Assembly: GCA_963971225.1 (NCBI GenBank)
Contig: OZ020270.1
Coordinates: forward strand, 13,131,817-13,195,816
Length of the DNA: 64,000 nucleotides
DNA from: Melieria omissa
Lineage: Eukaryota > Arthropoda > Insecta > Diptera > Ulidiidae
Reading direction: 5' to 3'
Shown here: piece by piece, positions 45,534-56,322 of the stretch
Layout: each line of letters opens with the position of its first letter
How positions within the stretch are numbered: the stretch's first letter is position 1
Program-made: the position numbers and the translations under genes
Notes under the pieces: generated by a model
Told to the model about the DNA's origin: nothing
Seen by the model: the letters and a program-made list of their open reading frames with translations, nothing else
Database searches by the model: none

Positions 45534-46930
45534 TCAGCTCACGCCCCTTTGCGTTGACCCTTTTTGGTTTAACGGCTCCTCGTCCTCAGCCCTGCGCTTG
45601 TTGGCTGAGCCTCGACTGTCAACATTTCTCGCTTCAGGCGATTGCGATCGAGAACGGGCAGGCCTCCTCCGTTGGCGGCAGTCTCGTGATATGTGACTCT
45701 GCTTGCCACATACCCAGCAAACAACTTTAGTGGAAACCACCCGTAGCCTGCCCGGTGTCATCGCGCTGGTCACCGTCTCCTTAAATGTGGGCTTGTCCAT
45801 CATCAACGCACTGCGACGTGTCTCCGGATCATGAAGGTCTTCAATAAACGCCTCAATCTTCATTCTTTCGAGATCCTCAGCGCCGAATTTTGGGTAGCAC
45901 AGCTGCACGAGCCGCTCAATGTCTGCTGCATATGTTTGCAGCGCCACGTTGGCTCTTTACCTGCGGTTCTTCAGCTCACACTAGTACAGCGTTTTCTTGT
46001 GCTCGTCACTGTATTTGGCTGCCAGCGCCCTTATGACGGTCTCGTACTCACTTCTTAAACATTCTCGAACTGATTTTATTACCGCAGCACCCTTAACAGC
46101 CAGCGCCAATCTCCGACCTTTCCTTACAACGGTCCACTGATTTTCCAGAGCAGCCAGGTCGAATGTAGCTTGAATGTATCGAACGGCGTAGTCCCATCAT
46201 AAGTAGGCACTTCTGCTCGGGTGGCAACACTTTCCGTAACCGGCGGCAACCATTCTCGCGGGTATACCTCCCTAAGCCGCTCGTCCATTTTCTTGTTCAT
46301 CGAGTCTTCCACACTATCAACTCGTTTGTTCAGGGAATCATCAAGATCGTCAACACGTTTGTTCAGGGAATCATCCAGGTCGTCGACTCGTTTATCCAAG
46401 TGTTTCACTCGAGTTCCCAGATGCTCCACCTTCACATTTAGCTGTTGGCGATTTCTTCTACTTTCTGCTCCCAGCGCGCAGAATTTTCCTAAAGCTTGTT
46501 TTTCATTCGCTCTGCCATCTCTCGATTTGCACTTTTGCGAAATTTCCTAATTCGTAGTTTCCAGTCTCGTTGCCATTTGCGCCGACATTTCGCGATTTTC
46601 ATTTTCCATTTTGGCTGCCATTTCACGGTTGGAAATCTCGAACATGCCTTTAAGTGCAACCATTAGCTGGCTCATGTCCAATGTTTGTAGTGGCACAGCC
46701 GCTGCGGCCGTACTTTGCCGCGACGCAGCAGCAGCAGGCAATTCCTCCACCTTGGCCGACGCCTCTAACTCCTGCGTTCCGAACTCGTGCACAGTCCAAT
46801 CGACACCTCGTGCCTCACATGCCTCTCGCAAGCGCAGCTGCAACTCCATCTTTCCGCCAGCAGTCGGCAAATTCCAGGCAGCCAGCTCCGTCTTTAGCTG
46901 GTTCACCTTCAGTTGCTCGAGTTTAACCAT
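45534..46930 (-). pseudogene. gag: Ty3/gypsy Gag with SAP-like N terminus (broken)
   Basis: Starts MVKLEQLKVNQLKTELAAWNLP at 46930: SAP-like motif, coiled coil, then a stop after 127 codons. Further pieces at 46124-46435 (tandem KRVDDLDDSLN heptads) and 45534-45947 (Gag core end and zinc knuckle CWVCGKQSHISRDC). Same domain order as gypsy-NA Gag, so the SAP-like start is ancestral to the group. Confidence 0.88.
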
Positions 46931-46985
46931 GTCAGCGTTTTATAATTTTATTTAATTTGTTTTTCTTTATTTATTTAATAGCACA

Positions 46986-47003
46986 ATCCCACTTCTGACA
47001 CCA
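46986..47003 (-). other. Primer binding site, tRNA-Leu
   Basis: On minus, TGGTGTCAGAAGTGGGAT follows the LTR by 2 nt. It matches the complement of a tRNA-Leu 3' end over its whole length as I know that tRNA. Confidence 0.85.
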
Positions 47004-47005
47004 AA

Positions 47006-47402
47006 TGTTACGAATACTAGTTCTAGTGGGCTAGTACGTCTCTCTAGATTGCGCAATATAAATAAAAACACACTCAATTTCTCAAACGCAGTCAATAAAA
47101 AACCAACAATCACTTTATTTCACACTTTACTGTCTTTACACTTAATTACTCCGTGTGTCACCTTCACTTGTCTAAACCAAGACTGACTCGCTGCGCCGTA
47201 CCCGGCTGCCTTTTATACCTGTCCGGTTATCGCGCAGATCGTTCGCGCACATTCTAATTGGACTAAAAGTTTCCATTATTATCGCGGGCCATCATTGCCA
47301 GATCGAATTATAGCAAGTCGCTGTACTTTAAAGTGCGTGTCTAAAAGTATGTCCTTAAAAGCATTCGTGCATAGCACAGCAACAGAGTGCCTCATCGTTA
47401 CA
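47006..47402 (-). repeat. Ty3/gypsy 5' LTR (397 bp)
   Basis: TGTAACGATGAGGC to CGTAACA on minus. Contains a TATA-like GGTATAAAAGGCAG near 47209-47222. Related to but clearly diverged from gypsy-NA LTRs. Confidence 0.9.
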
Positions 47403-47683
47403 ATACCTTTCGTTTGATACCCATATCTTGTAAATTAGTTGGAGATTAATTGAGTTTTTTTGATAAAAACTTTGAACTTTGACGCCGAGCCACGCCTTTG
47501 ATGGGCGTTTCCCAGGCTCAATTTTTAGTTTTTTAGATGCAGGAGCCAACCCTCTATATAAAAGCATTTAGTTTGTTCACGAGGGTTCACTATACTGTTT
47601 TTAAGCCTCGACGAAATTGGGGTTTTTGGAACATTTTTGTCGAAAACACAGTTTGAATGTACATATTTTTTTGGATTGGTGTC
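47403..47683. other. Unassigned intergenic sequence
   Basis: AT-rich; no reading frame, repeat end or RNA gene that I can recognise. Flanks the Ty3/gypsy LTR and the TTAA MITE. Confidence 0.4.
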
Positions 47684-48582
47684 TTAAGGGGGTCAATACG
47701 TGTAAATTTACATACTTTTCAAAATTTTTTTTTTGTGTGAAATAGACTCCACGGGGTCTTAGGAATATCCCCGTCAAGTGGTTTTTAATTCTGATGACCC
47801 GTTCCCCTGCAGCAGCGCTTTATTGATGATCAATTCGTTCCGCATGATATCGGTAACGCAAAGTTGAAACCGAATTATTTCGAAACACTAGTTTTTGATA
47901 ATGGAAGTAAAATATCTCGGCAAGTTTTAGTTCCACTGATCTAACATTTGGGCAGCAACTTTTTGAAACATAGAACTTCTAAACTAACTAAAAATTTCAT
48001 TGTTTTTGGCGAAATCCGCGGCGCCATTTCCGGGAAATTAAGAAAAAAAAGGTAATTTTTTCGGTTGGAGCTTATTTTTGTATTTTCGAGACAATATTTG
48101 TTTTTGTTAGTTTGTTTAGAAGGTACATATATTTTCTCATAATAACTAATAGCATTATTTTTTCAGATGATTTTTGAGGCGCCGGCACAACTTCTACTAG
48201 AATTTGGGCCCAACGTTGGACCCCACCACCGCCGCCATTTTCAGCACGCCAAAAAAAAAATTTGTTTTCTTGCACTGCTACCTTTTAATTAAAGAATGAA
48301 AACAAAATGTTACATTGCATTCATTTTTTCCGGCGTATGCGCGATTCCAAAAATAGACCGTTTACACTAGGCATCGCAATCCCGGGATCCCGGGATCCCG
48401 GACTTTTTCCAGTCCCGAAAATCCCGGGATTCAAATCTTTTAATCCCGGGATTTTCGGGGTTGCAAAAGATGCTTCAAAGTTCAAATGAAATAAATTTAA
48501 AAGCACAAAAACCCAATTCCTTATCTGACGGAGGAGGGAGGGGATAGAGGGCGTCTTTTGCAAAAGGCTTATAATTATTTAC

Positions 48583-48719
48583 TAAGCATTCAACCAACAA
48601 GTATTGAATCTGAAGAATGTTTCTCTTCAGCAGGGTTTATTTGCAATAAATTTCGCTCTAGATTAGAGGGCAAAACATTTAATGCCTTAGTATTTTTAAG
48701 ATCTCAGTTTTTAGTTAAT
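48583..48719 (+). pseudogene. hAT transposase C-terminal dimerisation domain fragment
   Basis: Reads PTSIESEECFSSAGFICNK followed by RSRLEGKTFNALVFL, the hATC signature (P-T-S-x-x-S-E-R-x-F-S-x-A-G) with an E in place of the usual R. About 46 codons, no upstream catalytic part. Identifies the surrounding element as hAT. Confidence 0.9.
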
Positions 48720-48768
48720 CACAACGCTTAACTTTTTTATCGAAATAATCGAAGTAAAACTAAAAGTA

Positions 48769-49316
48769 TCAGGTGTACAAGTAGAAAACCGCCGTTTTCC
48801 ACTGGGTGGTGCCACCTTTGGAAATCGGTGAGAGAATTCCGATCAGAAACATCACATGGCAAGCTAAGATATCGGTTAACAACTCCACATCATCTCGCTT
48901 GTTTATTCTTATTGTCCATTTTTTGTAAGTGCGTGAAGATGTCGAAATTTGAACCGAATAAGCGTCATTTGCGGGAGATTTTGCTTTTCGCGTTTCATTC
49001 GAAAAAATCTGCAGCTGAAGCGCGTCGAATGATTGTAGCAACTTATAGTGAGTCGTGTATCAGTGAAAGAACGTGTCGAGAATGGTTCGTGAAATTCAAA
49101 AATGGTGATTATGACGTGAAAGACAAGGATCGGCCGGGTCCCGTGAAAAAGTTTGAAGATGCAGCTTTGGAGACTCTGTTGGATGAAGATTCTTGTCAGA
49201 CGCAACAAGAATTTGCGGATTCTTTGGGTGTGACTCAGCAATCCATTTCCCTTGCTATACGCAATAAAGCCTCAAATTATGAAAAAAAAACGGCGGTTTT
49301 CTACTTGTACACCCAA
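48769..49316 (+). mobile_element. mariner MITE keeping the transposase N-terminal half (548 bp)
   Basis: Inverted repeats of about 28 bp (GGTGTACAAGTAGAAAACCG at the left and its inverse at the right), TA at 48767-48768 and 49317-49318. A reading frame from MSKFEPNKRHLREILLF (48938) covers the paired helix-turn-helix DNA-binding half (SERTCREWF, LLDEDSCQTQQEFADSLGV) and then enters the right terminal repeat; the whole catalytic domain is deleted. A different mariner family from the one in env. Confidence 0.93.
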
Positions 49317-49977
49317 TACTAACAAATTAACTATTTTATTTTTTTTATCAAATATGCGTATATATGTACTTTATGATACATTTGATGCAAAGCAATAAGT
49401 TATGTTTAAGTGTCATTTTTGGATAAAACAAAATGTTATCAAACTGAAGTTAAATGTCAAATGAAAAACTTTTAAGTTAAACAAAATGTTGTCAAGGATG
49501 ACTATGTTTATTTATTTGATTTAAATTTAAACTGACAATTTTGAATGTAATTGACAACTGATTGTAAATGACAACAGGATTTTCGTGATGTGCCGCGCAC
49601 AACCAACCACTTCGACGACTCAACACCGACTGCCTCCCTTTCCGCCTTACAATGTGATTAAATTCAAGATAAAAAATCTTAAAACTACCCCAAATGTGAT
49701 TAAACTGTGTCCATTTTTATGGTAAATATATTATAAACAAGTATTTATGCAATTTGGTAAAATTGTTTTATTTAAAAAATTTGTTATTTGAATCCCGGGA
49801 TTAAATCCCGGGATCCCGGGATTTGACTTTTCAATCCCGAAAATCCCGGGATCGCAAAATGGCAAAAAATTGCGATCCCTAGTTTACACGTATTGACCCC
49901 CTTAAGCAAATTTGTTGGTCGTTAAAATATCTATCAAACTTGCCGAAGACAGTAAAACGATATTCGGAAAGATTTAG

Positions 49978-50512
49978 GACCTATTAGCATTCAAACGTTC
50001 GAAGACTTAAGCGACGAACTCGACTAAAATGAGCAAACTTCAAAGTCGGATTTCTCTTAAACAAATTATTAGATTGCTCTTCAATATTAGTCAGACTTCT
50101 ATATTTCAGAGCACCCGTGACAAACCATACTAAACTATTCCATCCCGCAGACCCAATACCATTTAATCTGTTATTAACTGCCTCTTGGTCTAAGTAAAAT
50201 TGTCCAAAGTACCAAAGTCGGGTTTCGTTCAATATTGGGCACCTTCCAAAAAAGTGTGCCAAGTCCTCTAATTCGTTTAAATTGCAGAGAGTGCAGTTTA
50301 CATTTTTGTGGCCTCCGAGGAATATAAGGTCACATCTGGACTTCAATATCCAAGAGATTTTATTGTTTTCTACCATGTCGTTGAAATAACTTTTAACAAT
50401 ATTGTGATCGAGGTCCTTTTATAGTCGTGAGCTATTCATAGCTCTTTCCCACAATCTTTGTTTATCCGTCAGATTCACATTTGAGAGCAATAAGTCTATA
50501 TTGGCACTCCAC
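49978..50512 (-). pseudogene. LINE ORF2 C-terminal part with zinc knuckle
   Basis: 130 codons are open (49984-50376) with CTLCNLNELEDLAHFFGRC, a C-x2-C-x8-to-12-H-x4-C type knuckle found at the C end of many LINE ORF2 proteins. Joined upstream (higher coordinate) to RT sequence at 51927 through a hAT-like insertion at CACTCCAC. Confidence 0.8.
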
Positions 50513-51918
50513 CAATGGCGTAGCCAAGGGGGGGATTTTGGGTGTTAGAACCTCCCCATAGCCTATAATTTGTCAACATTTTCAATCACTATACATCGTA
50601 TGTACGTTCCCACATTAGCAAAAATCTCGTTTCATCTTTAAACATTTAAAAGAATAATAACAAAAAAAATTTTTGGCGAAACTAATTTGTTTTTTAATAG
50701 TCTCGTTTACGCTCAATACAGCGATTTGTATGATCTAAAAACATGTATAAAAAGTAGTTTAGTTCGTCGACCAAAATGTGCTTCAGGATGTCGGTACAAG
50801 CCTTTTGGATTGTTTCTACGTTCTCAAAACGCTTTTTTTCATCGGCAAAGGCATTTTTTGAAAAGGTGAAAGTCGCACGGTGCCGCATCAGGTAAAAACG
50901 AGGAGAGGTTGATGGTTAAAATTCGACTTTTAGTAAACAAAAAAAAACAGTCAAAACAAGTGTCGATAGATGAGATGGCATACTTCGATAGCCGAATTTT
51001 CAGTTAAAATGTGATAAATGTATGCTATTGAGATGCTTAACCTTCGCCTTACCAAAGATTTTTGTATATGTCGTTTACCCATGTCGTTCACTCAAATGAC
51101 CCCAGGCACTTCCGCCGCTATTTTGAGTAAAACTCACAATAAATAAGTATTCGAAGATTTCTTTCCAGAGGGTTTATGAACACATAATTAGGTACGTAAA
51201 AAAAAATTTATTGTGAGTTTTATTCAAAATGGCAGCAAAAGCGCCTGGGATCACCCAGGTAGGTATTTTGTATACAAAATGACATAACTCAATTTTAAAC
51301 ATGAAACAAATTTCTAAACAAAATATGTTTTCATGTAATTGAAAATTATCAAATTTGTGGTTAATTAGAGGATTTGATCGAATTTTAAGAATTTCAATGA
51401 AGATTTTGGCTAATCTTGTATGAATTACCGCCAAGTTTTGATGGACTCTGCGGTGATCGCGGAATTCAGTTGGCTAACACGTTAGTCATCATTTATGACC
51501 AGACAATCGTTTTTAAATCGCGTTTACCACTTATGAACTCCAGCACGGTATAAACAATCATCATTATAAACTTGGTTCATTAATTTAAATGCTTCCGTTA
51601 CAGTTTAAACATTTTTAAAACAAAAGTTAATATTTGATCTTTGTTCGATGCTCATTTTTGTACGACGACACAAACACACTTTCACTTCAGATGCAATAAC
51701 TTCGCTTTCAGTGCACCAAATTTAATGAAATGTTTACTAAAAATCGGGAAATATATATAATTTAATATATAATTATAATTTCCAATGCAGTAAGTCACAT
51801 AAGCCACCACAAAATGCCCTATTGGGAAAGTGCACTTTACTTTAAAAAACTCGTAATACTAAACTGGAAAACAAAAATTTTAAAACCCCCCCATGACCAA
51901 GTTCTGGCTACGCCCCTG
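50513..51918. mobile_element. hAT-like element inside the LINE (1406 bp)
   Basis: 8-bp target duplication CACTCCAC at 50505-50512 and 51919-51926, ends CAATGGCGTAGCCA and TGGCTACGCCCCTG. Internally it holds a mariner fragment (50689-50905). At 51041 it also has a TTAA + CCTTCGCCTTACCAA end matching the piggyBac element at 30589. From about 51110 to 51880 the sequence is AT-rich with nothing I can assign. Confidence 0.88.
50689..50905 (-). pseudogene. mariner-type transposase C-terminal fragment
   Basis: The minus strand reads PDAAPCDFHLF (third catalytic Asp region), then, after a frame change, ENVETIQKACTDIL and CIERKRDY, the ordinary end of mariner transposases. Terminal repeats were not found. 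Confidence 0.75.
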
Positions 51919-51926
51919 CACTCCAC

Positions 51927-52779
51927 AATCTCCTATCTGCAATATCATAAACTAGATTCATACAAAATGTTTTCCCTAAGTCCTGAATTGCCTTTGCCCA
52001 AAAGATTTAGTTTCGTAGGATTATTTTTGAAAGACTGTGTGGTAATCTATTAGCGTCGTAGTCAAATAAGGTCTTGTAAATATACCTAAGGTGGAGTTGC
52101 AACTTTTACAGATGACAATTTGAAAAGCCAGTTTCCAATAAAATACAATACGATGATGTATTGGTTGGTTGATGCAAAATTCTTTTTAAAAAGTAGAACT
52201 GAGTTTTATAAAACTCTTCAAACAGTTCCAAGCCCCAAACTTGTGCAGTGTAACTTTGTATCGCTTTGTATCGCAGAAACAAGTTCCATTTTGTCGATAA
52301 TTTTATTTGGTCTTTGTCCAAAACCATCGCCATGTAGCGTTTATACTGTTTTTTGCTAAGTTACTTCTGTTTAAAACATGTTTTTTGAAACTTAACTTTG
52401 GGGTAATTTTCACACCTAAATAACTATATTCTGTCGTAATTGGTATTTGTACTCCTTTAAACATCCATTTCTCTCTTTCTGCCAACCTACCGCCTTGCCT
52501 GAAAACCATTATAGCTGACTTTGCTAAATTTACTTGCATCTTCCACATGCTACAATACTTTTCAATCGTCAGCTAACAGAACTATGTCATAGGCATATAG
52601 AAGAAGCCTCATCTTTATGTCTTCAATCAAGATACCACCTTTAAAGCTGTCATGTAAATCATTCAGATATATCGAAAAAAGTAAGGGCGATATCAGGCCA
52701 CCTTGTTTCACTCCTCACGAAATATTAAATTTTTCCGAAATTTCATTCCCTGTCCATATCACAGAGTCTGTATTTTTAT
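51927..52779 (-). pseudogene. LINE reverse transcriptase, palm and thumb part (broken)
   Basis: Read on minus: GLISPLLFSIYLNDL near 52660-52710, then the catalytic box as YAYD (52575-52600) where YADD is expected, then NLAKSAIMVFRQGGRL and YSYLGVKITPKLSFKKH (52390-52540) and a thumb region (52106-52333). An in-frame stop separates NIS from GVKQGG near 52715. The clade was not assigned. Confidence 0.85.
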
Positions 52780-52783
52780 ATAT

Positions 52784-53184
52784 TGTTACGAAAATTACTT
52801 CACAGGTTCGTGTGGATTGGTTTTGAAAATAAAACAACTTCAATTATTCAGCGCAACGTAGTCAAACTAACAATCGCTTTATTTACACTTGCGCTACTTT
52901 ACACTACTACTATTGCATGTTTCCCCATTGCTTGCTCAACACAGACAGACTCATTGCGCTGCGCACTGCTGCTTTTATACCAGTTTTCTTATCACGCCGA
53001 AGTTTCTTGCAACTTCTAATTGGAAAGCGCTCGACCATTCTCGCACAGCCCATTTCTTTGAGAACCATCCTTGCCATATCGGACTATACCAAGCGAATTT
53101 ATAACAGTTTTGCTGTACTTAAAAGTACATGCCTAAAAGTATGCTTGCAAAAGCGTTCACAGCAAAGAGTGCCTTTTTGTTTCA
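52784..53184 (-). repeat. Solo gypsy-type LTR, minus orientation
   Basis: 401 bp, on minus TGAAACAAAAAGGCAC to CGTAACA, flanked by ATAT at 52780-52783 and 53185-53188. No internal region, so it arose by LTR-LTR recombination. Confidence 0.92.
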
Positions 53185-53188
53185 ATAT

Positions 53189-53621
53189 TGAGACGATGAG
53201 AAATTCTGTGCCGCACTGTACAGGAATGCTTTTCTCCGCACGAATGTTTTCCAAGCATACTTTAAGGCATGCACTGTGAAGTACAGCAAAACTGTTATAA
53301 ATTCGCTTGGTATAGTCCGATATGGCAAGGATGCTTCTCGAAGAAATGGGCTGTGCGAGAATGGTCGAGCGCTTTCCAATTAGAAGTTGCAAGAAACTTC
53401 GGCGCGATAAGAAAATTGGTATAAAAGCAGCAGTGGCAGCGCAAGGGGTCGTGTCTGTGTTGTGCAAGCAATGGGGAAACATGCAATAGTAGTGTAAAGT
53501 AGAACAAGTGCCAATTTGTAAATAAAGCGATCGTTAGTTTTGACTACATTGCGCTGGATAACTGAAGTTGTTTTATTCTCGAAACCAATCCAAACGAACC
53601 TGTGAAGTAATTTTCGTAACA
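53189..53621 (+). repeat. gypsy-NA 5' LTR
   Basis: Starts TGAGACGATGAG, ends CGTAACA; TATAAAAG near 53421 and AATAAA near 53520. Confidence 0.92.
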
Positions 53622-53687
53622 TTTGGTGTCAGAAAGTCAAGATTATGTTACTGAAGATAAAAAAAATTAAATTATAAAAACGCAGAC

Positions 53688-55820
53688 ATGGTTAAACTCG
53701 AGCTGCTGAAGGTGGACCAGCAGAAGAAGGAGCTGGCTGCATGGAATTTGCCGACTGCTGGTGGAAAGGTGGAGTTGCAGCTGCGTTTGCGAGAGGCGTG
53801 TGAATCACGAGGCATTGATTGGGCTGCACAAGAGTTCGGAACGCAGGAACAAGAGGCGTCGGCCAAGGTGGAGGAATCGCCTGCTGGTGCTGCGTCGATG
53901 CAAAGTACGGCTGCAGCGGCTACGCCACCACAAGCAATGGACATGAGCCAGCTTATGGTCGCAATGAAAGGCATGTTTGAAGCTTCCAACCGGAAAATGG
54001 AAACTGCGAATCAGGAACTTTCGGCGCAAATAGCAGAGCGAATGGAAACAAAACTCCAGGAAAATGCGGAAAAATTTGAAAATGCGAATCGCGAGTTGTC
54101 CAGCAAGCTTCAGAAAAATTCTGAGCGCTTGGAGCAGAAAGTGGAAGAGATTTCAGACAGGATTAATGTGAAAGTTGAGCACCTGTAGACGCGAGTTGAA
54201 CATTTAGACAAACGAGTTGATAGTCTGGAGGATTCAGTGAACCGAAAAATCGACGAGCGGCTTAGAGAGGTACAGCTGCGAGGAAGGGTGCAGTCGGTTG
54301 AGGAAAGTTTTGCCATAGAAGTGCCTACTTATGACGGTACTACGTCGTTTGACACATTCAAACTACAATTCGAGATGGCTGCTTTGGAGAGTCAGTGGAC
54401 CAATGTTAGGAAAGGTCGGAGGCTGATACTGGCTCTAAGAGGTCGTGCGGCTGAGGTAATACAAACAGTTTCGGAAGGTTTGAGAGGTGATTACGAGACC
54501 GTCATGAGGGCATTGGCAGCCAGATACAGTGACGAGCACAACAAAATGCTGTATTATTGCGAGCTGAAGAACCGCTGGCAAAGAGCAGACGAGGCGCTGC
54601 AGACGTATGCAGCAGACATTGAGCGGCTCGTACAGTCGTGCTACCCGAATTTCGGCGCTGATTATGTCGAGAGGATGAAGATTGAGGCGTTTATTGAAGG
54701 TCTTCATGCATTGATGATGGGCAAGCCGACATTCCGTGAGACGGTGACAAGCGCATTGACGTATGAGGCATCCTGGATGGGGGGTTTTCGACATTCATCT
54801 GCGGAGATGCATGGGGTCCAATCTGGACGTGTCACGCAAAGCCAGACAGTGAGCTCGGTGGCACCAGCGGGGCTGCGGGCAGTATCATCTCGAGTCAGTT
54901 GCTGGCGATGTGGCAAGCAAGGCCACATATCACGAGACTGCCATCTGCGAGAAAAGCGTTCCGGACAAAAGACGTCACCAAGAAGGGATGACGCTCTGCC
55001 ACACCATTCGTGCGAGACCGAACGCAGGCATAATTCGCAGGCCGAAAACGAGGGACAAATTGTGGATGTTCGGTCGGTAAGAGTTCTGCAAGAGCAAGAT
55101 TGGCTTGCGGAAAGGCTACAGAAGGACCAGCGCAAGGATACCGATCTCGCGAAGATCATCAAAGGCAAAGCGCAGAGATTACGGCCGGCCTGGCAGGAGA
55201 TGGCTGATGAGAGCCCGATCACGAAGGCTTACTGGGCACAGTGGCAAAGTCTACGTCTGCAGGATGGCTGCCTATACCGCGAGTGGGAGAGCAGGGATGG
55301 TAGGACCAGAAAATCCCTAATAGTGGTCCCGAGAGGCCGAATCGACGATGTCATCGAGGCAAACCATAACGACTCCAGTGGAGGGCACCTAGGCATCGCA
55401 AAAACTGTCGCCAAGATAAGAAGGCGGTTCTATTGGGTAGGATGCCAGGAGTCTGTCGCTGAGTGGATCAGAGGCTGTAATCGGTGTTCGGCTGCGAAAG
55501 GGCCGAGGAGAAGATCGCGGAGCCGCACTCAACTAGTTGGAAGCAGGTTGACAGCGAGCTATGGTCTACGGGCTAACCCAGAGGGGTTCCAAGAAGGCAA
55601 TCTGGTAATGCTTTACAACCCGCAGCGGAGGAAAGGTTTGTCTCCAAAGCTTCAAACGTCATGGGAAGGACCGTACAAGGTCGTGACCAGGATTAATGAC
55701 GTGGTGTACAGGATTCAACGCTGCTGCAGCGGAAACGCCAGGCTGAAAGTAGTCCATTTGGAGCGCCTGGCGTCTTACTCCGGCGGAGCCTCGGTACTTG
55801 TTTGGGACGAACAAGTCTAA
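53688..55820 (+). pseudogene. Gag joined to integrase end domains, one long frame with a single amber stop
   Basis: 711 codons in one frame, interrupted only by TAG at 54186-54188 where other copies have GAG after CACCTG. Order: SAP-like motif (residues 1-35), coiled coil (about 90-200), Gag core (YDGTTSFDTFKLQFEMAALE, about 210 on), zinc knuckle CWRCGKQGHISRDC (54902-54943). Next is the stretch that in the parent lies after RNase H (SVRVLQEQDWLAERLQK), then integrase zinc-binding HNDSSGGH ... CNRC (55365-55487). After SAAKGPRRRSRSR it passes directly to YGLRANPEGFQEGNLV, YNPQRRKG and the GPY/F module (SWEGPYKVV, 55660-55686). Two deletions relative to the parent are both in frame. A 20-codon deletion near 54707 (DPETRRSA region) is smaller and also in frame. 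Confidence 0.92.
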
Positions 55821-55831
55821 GCGATGGACAG

Positions 55832-56264
55832 TGATACGATGAGAAATTCTGTGCCGCACTGTACAGGAATGCTTTTCTCCGCACGAATGTTTTCCAAGCA
55901 TACTTTTAGGCATGCACTGTGAAGTACAGCAAAACTGTTATAAATTCGCTTGGTATAGTCCGATATGGCAAGGATGGTTCTCGAAGAAATGGGCTGTGCG
56001 AGAATGGTCGAGCGCTTTCCAATTAGAAGTTGCAAGAAACTTCGGCGCGATAAGAAAATTGGTATAAAAGCAGCAGTGGCAGCGCAAGGGGTCGTGTCTG
56101 TGTTGAGCAAGCAATGGGGAAACATGCACTAGTAGTGTAAAGTAGAACAAGTGCCAATTTGTAAATAAAGCGATCGTTAGTTTTGACTACGTTGCGCTGG
56201 ATAACTGAAGTTGTTTTATTCTCGAAACCAATCCAAACGAACCTGTGAAGTAATTTTCGTAACA
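55832..56264 (+). repeat. gypsy-NA 3' LTR
   Basis: 433 bp, TGATACGATGAG to CGTAACA. Its last 180 bp (56085-56264) are the start of the 5703-bp tandem duplication. Confidence 0.94.
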
Positions 56265-56322
56265 ATATGTTCTCGATGAAATACTAGATTCCATAGAATT
56301 CCATTCTAGTTGAAACGCCTAA

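Larger units (their letters stand above)
42539..47402 (-). mobile_element. Autonomous-type Ty3/gypsy element (parent type of gypsy-NA), 5' part
   Basis: 5' LTR 47006-47402, primer site, gag and pol in order on the minus strand, interrupted at TATA by errantivirus 1. Its Gag and integrase ends are clearly homologous to gypsy-NA. The remaining 3' pol part survives as 4468-4814 and its copies. Right flank ATAC at 47403-47406. Confidence 0.92.
48368..49881 (+). mobile_element. hAT element remnant with CCCGGGAT palindromes (1514 bp)
   Basis: 8-bp target duplication GTTTACAC at 48360-48367 and 49882-49889, ends TAGGCATCGCAAT and ATTGCGATCCCTA. It inserted into the right inverted repeat of the TTAA MITE. 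Both ends hold several copies of the palindrome ATCCCGGGAT (48379-48460 and 49790-49855), a likely array of transposase binding sites. Confidence 0.94.
47688..49901. mobile_element. TTAA-flanked MITE, host of a hAT element
   Basis: TTAA at 47684-47687 and 49902-49905; inverted termini GGGGGTCAATACGTGTAAA (perfect over 19 bp). The MITE proper is about 700 bp (47688-48359 and 49882-49901), no coding. Length, TTAA and GGGGTCA-type start resemble the MITE at 7770-8496, so the two may be one broad family. Confidence 0.8.
53189..56264 (+). mobile_element. gypsy-NA, full length, best preserved copy (3076 bp)
   Basis: LTRs of 433 bp at 53189-53621 and 55832-56264, primer site at 53624, target ATAT at 53185-53188 and 56265-56268. 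It shares its left ATAT with the solo LTR, so two insertions used the same 4-bp target in the LINE. Confidence 0.95.

Noticed and set aside
46986..47003. tRNA gene end
   Set aside because: It is only an 18-base match to a tRNA-Leu 3' end in the position and orientation of a primer binding site; no cloverleaf around it.
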